From Hyphomicrobiales bacterium (GTDB lineage: Bacteria; Pseudomonadota; Alphaproteobacteria; Rhizobiales; Aestuariivirgaceae), in contig JALWJW010000420.1 in the NCBI GenBank assembly GCA_026996935.1, forward strand, positions 1-9,375: a stretch of DNA of 9,375 bases. Direction: 5' to 3'. Positions 6,145 to 9,375 of this stretch are shown piece after piece. Made by a program: the position numbers and the translations under genes. Positions within the stretch are counted from its first letter, which is position 1; every line of letters begins with the position of its first letter. Under the pieces are notes generated by a model that saw only the letters and a list, made by a program, of their open reading frames with translations, did not search any database and was not told where the DNA came from.

Positions 6145-8037
6145 ATGTCACGTGGTTATAAATATGCTGATTTAATTGGATTGGCTGGGTTTGTGAAAAA
6201 AGCACTTACATTAAGACGGTTGGCGGTATGGGGTGCTTTGGCCGTTTTTCTTGCCGCTATTGTTTGGAGTGCTTTTTTGTTGGCGCTTGGGCTTGGCCTT
6301 AACCAAACGGCCCAGCGTGGCGCAGCAACACTGGGACTGACCATTGCTGGCATAAAAGGTACACTTGGCCGTTACCGTACCCTGCCTCAACTGATTGCCG
6401 ATAATAAAGATGTTCGCGCCATCTTAACATCACAAAATCCAAGCTCAATTTCCACCCAGGTCAATCGTGAACTTAAACGTCTCAATGATATTGTAGGTGC
6501 TTCAGATACTTACGTATTGAACAACTCAGGATTGACCGTTGCGGCCAGCAACTTTGATACTGACACTTCGTTTGTGGGCAAAAATTTCAGTTATCGCCCC
6601 TATTTTCAGGATGCTATTGGTGGCAAACTGGGCAAATATTTTGCTATTGGCACAACATCGAAAAAACGCGGCTACTATTTTGCGTCAGCGGTTAAGGTCG
6701 ATGGTAAAACAGTTGGTGTTGTCACAGTAAAGATAGCAATTGATAAAATGGAATCGGCATGGCAATCGCGCGACCACGAAATTGTCGTGACCGACGAAAA
6801 TGGTATTATTTTTATGTCCAGCAATCCGCGCTGGCTGTTTCAATCTATCAAACCATTATCACCTGCTGTTTTAAAACAGTTACAGAAAACCCGAAAATAT
6901 AACGGAGCAGACCTTAAAGAACTGGTGCTCAAAAGATCGGTTCGCACCACGCCATTGTTTGAGATATTAACGATGCAGTCCGCTCACCAATCGGCTGAGT
7001 ATGTGGTTCAAAGCACACCAATGTCTGAACAGGCCTGGAATGTGCAGATTTTTTCTTCAACCTCGCCGGCGCGCACTCAAGCATATATCATTGCGGCAAC
7101 TGTGTTGTTTGTTCTGCTTTCAATTTTATTAGCCGGCGCATTTTTTATTCAGCGGCGGCAACGATTGCTGGAAAGAATGCAGGCCCAACAACAAGCTCAG
7201 TTAGAACTGGAAAAACAAGTTCAACTTCGCACTTTTGACCTTAATCAGGCTAATATCAGCCTAAAGGATGAAATTAAAGAACGTAAAGCCACTGAAAACA
7301 AATTACGCCAAACTCAGGCTGATCTGGTTCAAGCGGGAAAGCTCGCTGCGCTTGGTCAAATGTCGGCCGCTCTTTCCCATGAACTTAACCAGCCTTTGGG
7401 GGCAATTAAATCTTATGCTGATAATGCCGGGGCATATTTACAACGCGGTCGTGAAAAAGAGGCTGGTGAAAATGTTTCGCGTATCAGCACACTGGTTGAT
7501 CGTATGGCTTCAATCAGCAAAAACTTACGCAACTTTGCCCGTAAACCCAATGAAGAAATTTCCGTTATTCCTGTCGCTCAAATTGTCAATGATGCGGTCG
7601 AAATTCTTGAACGTAAACTAAGTGATGCAAAAACGGAAATTCAAATTCAACTGCCAGAGCACGAGCTGTGGGCAAAAGGGGGGCAAGTTCGCCTGCAACA
7701 AGTGATCGTTAATCTTATCAGCAATGGAATTGACGCAATGGAAGACAGCCAGAATGCGAAAATTGAGATTACTGCACACCAGAATGATGATGTGATTACA
7801 ATTGATGTGCGAGACTATGGGCAGGGTATATCACCAGAACACGCAGCCAAAATATTTGATCCTTTTTTCAGCACCAAAGGCGTTGGCAAAGGGCTTGGCC
7901 TGGGCTTATCTATTTCATATAATATCATCAAAGATTTTGGTGGCCAATTGAGCACTTATGCTCATAGAGATGGCGGTACGGTATTTAGTATTCAGCTTGA
8001 AGCTGGCAATCCCCTGGAACAACAAGCAGTACAATGA
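6145..8037 (+). CDS. DctB-like sensor histidine kinase with periplasmic Cache-type sensor domain
   Basis: Inner-membrane sensor that should autophosphorylate and pass phosphate to the regulator encoded next. Numbering is from the ATG at 6145 (630 residues); GTG codons at 6133 and 6136 are alternatives, and none has a good ribosome site. TM1 is at about 27-52. The periplasmic sensor at about 53-312 carries DctB signatures RYRTLPQL (76-83), SFVGKNFSYRPYF (142-154) and AIGTTSKKRGYYF (167-179). TM2 is at about 314-334, followed by a Gln/Glu-rich helix likely to be a coiled coil (337-396). The kinase core has phosphoacceptor His412 in LSHELNQPLGAIK, N-box NLISNGIDAM (523-532), DYGQGI (557-562), DPFFSTK (572-578) and GKGLGLGL (581-588), all intact. 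DctB proteins sense C4-dicarboxylates. Here no dctA or dctPQM gene is visible and the neighbour is a phosphonate-type importer, so the ligand may differ (inference). The stop overlaps the regulator start (ATGA, 8034-8037). Confidence 0.9.
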   Translation: MSRGYKYADLIGLAGFVKKALTLRRLAVWGALAVFLAAIVWSAFLLALGLGLNQTAQRGAATLGLTIAGIKGTLGRYRTLPQLIADNKDVRAILTSQNPSSISTQVNRELKRLNDIVGASDTYVLNNSGLTVAASNFDTDTSFVGKNFSYRPYFQDAIGGKLGKYFAIGTTSKKRGYYFASAVKVDGKTVGVVTVKIAIDKMESAWQSRDHEIVVTDENGIIFMSSNPRWLFQSIKPLSPAVLKQLQKTRKYNGADLKELVLKRSVRTTPLFEILTMQSAHQSAEYVVQSTPMSEQAWNVQIFSSTSPARTQAYIIAATVLFVLLSILLAGAFFIQRRQRLLERMQAQQQAQLELEKQVQLRTFDLNQANISLKDEIKERKATENKLRQTQADLVQAGKLAALGQMSAALSHELNQPLGAIKSYADNAGAYLQRGREKEAGENVSRISTLVDRMASISKNLRNFARKPNEEISVIPVAQIVNDAVEILERKLSDAKTEIQIQLPEHELWAKGGQVRLQQVIVNLISNGIDAMEDSQNAKIEITAHQNDDVITIDVRDYGQGISPEHAAKIFDPFFSTKGVGKGLGLGLSISYNIIKDFGGQLSTYAHRDGGTVFSIQLEAGNPLEQQAVQ

Positions 8038-9375
8038 ACACTCACACACCAGCAGAACGAACACCAAAGGTTTTATTTGTCGATGATGAAGAACATCTAA
8101 GACTGGCCTCGGCACAAGCGCTGGAACTTGCAGGGCTTGATGTGGAATGCTTTGACAACGGGGAAACCGTCGCCGACAAAGTTAGCCGTAATTTCAATGG
8201 TGTTGTGGTCACCGATATCAGAATGCCGGGCATTAATGGTATTGAGTTGATGCAAAACCTATTGGAAATAGACCCGGAACTGCCCGTTGTGCTGATTACC
8301 GGCCATGGGGATATTCAACTGGCTGTTGAGGCAATGCGGGCTGGCGCTTATGACTTTATTGAAAAGCCTTTTGCTTCTACCCATTTAAGCGATGTGGTTG
8401 TTCGGGCGCTGGAAAAACGCGCCATGACGCTTGAACTTCGTCGGTTACGTTCTGTTGTTGGCGGGCGTGACAAACTTGAGGCGCGGCTGATTGGGCGCGC
8501 GCCGAATATGGTGGAGGTACGTCGCCAAATTCGCGCCGTTGCTGCCACGCAAGCCGATGTTTTAATCATTGGCGATACGGGTACGGGCAAAGAAGTTGCT
8601 GCCCGGGCCCTTCATGCCATTAGCGACCGGCGCGATAAACCTTTTGTTGCGATCAATTGTGGTGCCCTGCCCGCAGACTTGATTGAAAGTGAATTATTTG
8701 GTCATGAAGCTGGTGCCTTTGCCGGTGCCATGCGGTCGAGATATGGCAAGTTTGAGCACGGGCAATATGGCACTGTTTTTCTTGATGAAATTGAGAGCAT
8801 GCCGCAAGAACTTCAAGTTAAATTATTGCGGGTCATTCAGGATCGTAAAATCACACGTCTTGGATCAAATGAACAGATAGATTTGGATGTGCGTTTTATC
8901 GCCGCCAGTAAAGAAAACCTTGAACTGGCTGCCAGCCAGGGTCGTTTTCGCAAAGACCTGCTTTATCGTATCAATGTTGTTACCCTGAAAATGCCGCCAC
9001 TGAACGAACGTTGCGAAGATATTCCACGCTTGTTTATGGCGCTTGCCAATGAAGCCGCGGCGCGTTATCGACGCGATATTATCGATGTTCCTGCTGCCTT
9101 GTTGTCCAGCCTTGCCAATAAAAACTGGCCTGGAAATGTACGCGAGTTACGCAATGCCGCCGAACGGTTTGTTCTTGGTCTTGAAGTGTTTAACCAGGGA
9201 GAAAACAACGAGGGGTGCACATCTTCATTAGCTGAAAAAATGGCCAACCTGGAGCGTAATGTCATAGTTGCAGAACTTACTGCACAAAACGGTAGTTTAA
9301 AAGAAACCTATGAATCTCTGCGCATTTCACGCAAATCTTTATATGAAAAAATGCAGAAATATGGTCTTTCTCGTG
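8034..9375 (+). CDS. DctD/NtrC-type sigma-54-dependent response regulator, 3' end missing
   Basis: Transcription activator that would use ATP to open sigma-54 promoters once phosphorylated by the kinase upstream. The frame is open to the window edge, with 447 codons visible and probably only a few missing. Start ATG overlaps the kinase TGA. Receiver domain at 12-125: acidic pocket Asp17/Asp18, phosphoacceptor Asp61 in VVTDIRMPG, Thr89 in LITGHGD, Lys111 in EKPF. AAA+ domain at about 152-380: Walker A GDTGTGKE (180-187), ESELFGHE (218-225), Walker B TVFLDEIE (247-254), arginine-finger region FRKDLLYRINV (305-315), WPGNVREL (365-372). A Fis-type helix-turn-helix lies at about 407-447. The sigma-54 contact loop reads GAFAGA (227-232) instead of GAFTGA; the changed codon is GCC at 8721-8723. 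The rest of the ATPase site looks intact, so this is probably a working variant. Likely targets are the transporter genes and its own operon (inference). Confidence 0.92.
   Translation, partial: MNTHTPAERTPKVLFVDDEEHLRLASAQALELAGLDVECFDNGETVADKVSRNFNGVVVTDIRMPGINGIELMQNLLEIDPELPVVLITGHGDIQLAVEAMRAGAYDFIEKPFASTHLSDVVVRALEKRAMTLELRRLRSVVGGRDKLEARLIGRAPNMVEVRRQIRAVAATQADVLIIGDTGTGKEVAARALHAISDRRDKPFVAINCGALPADLIESELFGHEAGAFAGAMRSRYGKFEHGQYGTVFLDEIESMPQELQVKLLRVIQDRKITRLGSNEQIDLDVRFIAASKENLELAASQGRFRKDLLYRINVVTLKMPPLNERCEDIPRLFMALANEAAARYRRDIIDVPAALLSSLANKNWPGNVRELRNAAERFVLGLEVFNQGENNEGCTSSLAEKMANLERNVIVAELTAQNGSLKETYESLRISRKSLYEKMQKYGLSR

Noticed and set aside
8348..8590. 80-codon minus-strand frame inside the response regulator
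   Set aside because: It is Ser/Arg-rich, typical of antisense reading of a conserved coding region, and the + frame is unmistakably NtrC-like.

Overview
This window reads as a chromosomal segment from a proteobacterium, most likely an alphaproteobacterium. The grounds are the style of the DctB/DctD pair, the MetC type, a REP-like repeat of the GTCATTCC...GGGAATCCAG kind, and a moderate GC content judged by eye. The genus cannot be named from the sequence. All convincing genes are on the + strand.

Layout: (1) 3-1139 is the 3' part of a cystathionine beta-lyase gene (metC), cut by the left window edge. (2) 1269-5615 is a binding-protein-dependent ABC importer with three genes: a periplasmic binding protein, an ATPase and a long fused permease. 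Its binding protein closely resembles the 'putative 2-aminoethylphosphonate' family (AepX/PhnS2 type), which is related to the sugar-phosphate binder AfuA. The binding-protein gene is separated from the ATPase gene by 215 bp holding a strong hairpin, a worn REP-like repeat and a good sigma-70-like promoter. ATPase and permease genes are separated by 1 nt. (3) 5758-6063 encodes a small, unrecognised secreted protein with a His/Cys-rich tail. (4) 6145-9375 is a two-component system: a DctB-like membrane histidine kinase with a periplasmic sensor domain, overlapping by 4 nt an NtrC/DctD-type sigma-54 activator whose last few codons run off the right edge.

Working model (inference): the importer takes up a phosphonate or organophosphate such as 2-aminoethylphosphonate. 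The DctB/DctD-like pair senses the substrate, or a related small acid, and controls the transporter. This recalls the Salmonella PgtABC phosphoglycerate system, where a binding-protein-like component works with a membrane kinase and an NtrC-type regulator. No phosphonate catabolic gene (phnW, phnX, phnA, phnY/Z) lies in the window, so the substrate is unproven.

The most unusual points are an altered sigma-54 contact loop in the regulator (GAFAGA instead of GAFTGA), the His/Cys-rich secreted protein between transporter and sensor, a large extra periplasmic segment in the permease, and 30-bp-spaced direct repeats upstream of the binding-protein gene.
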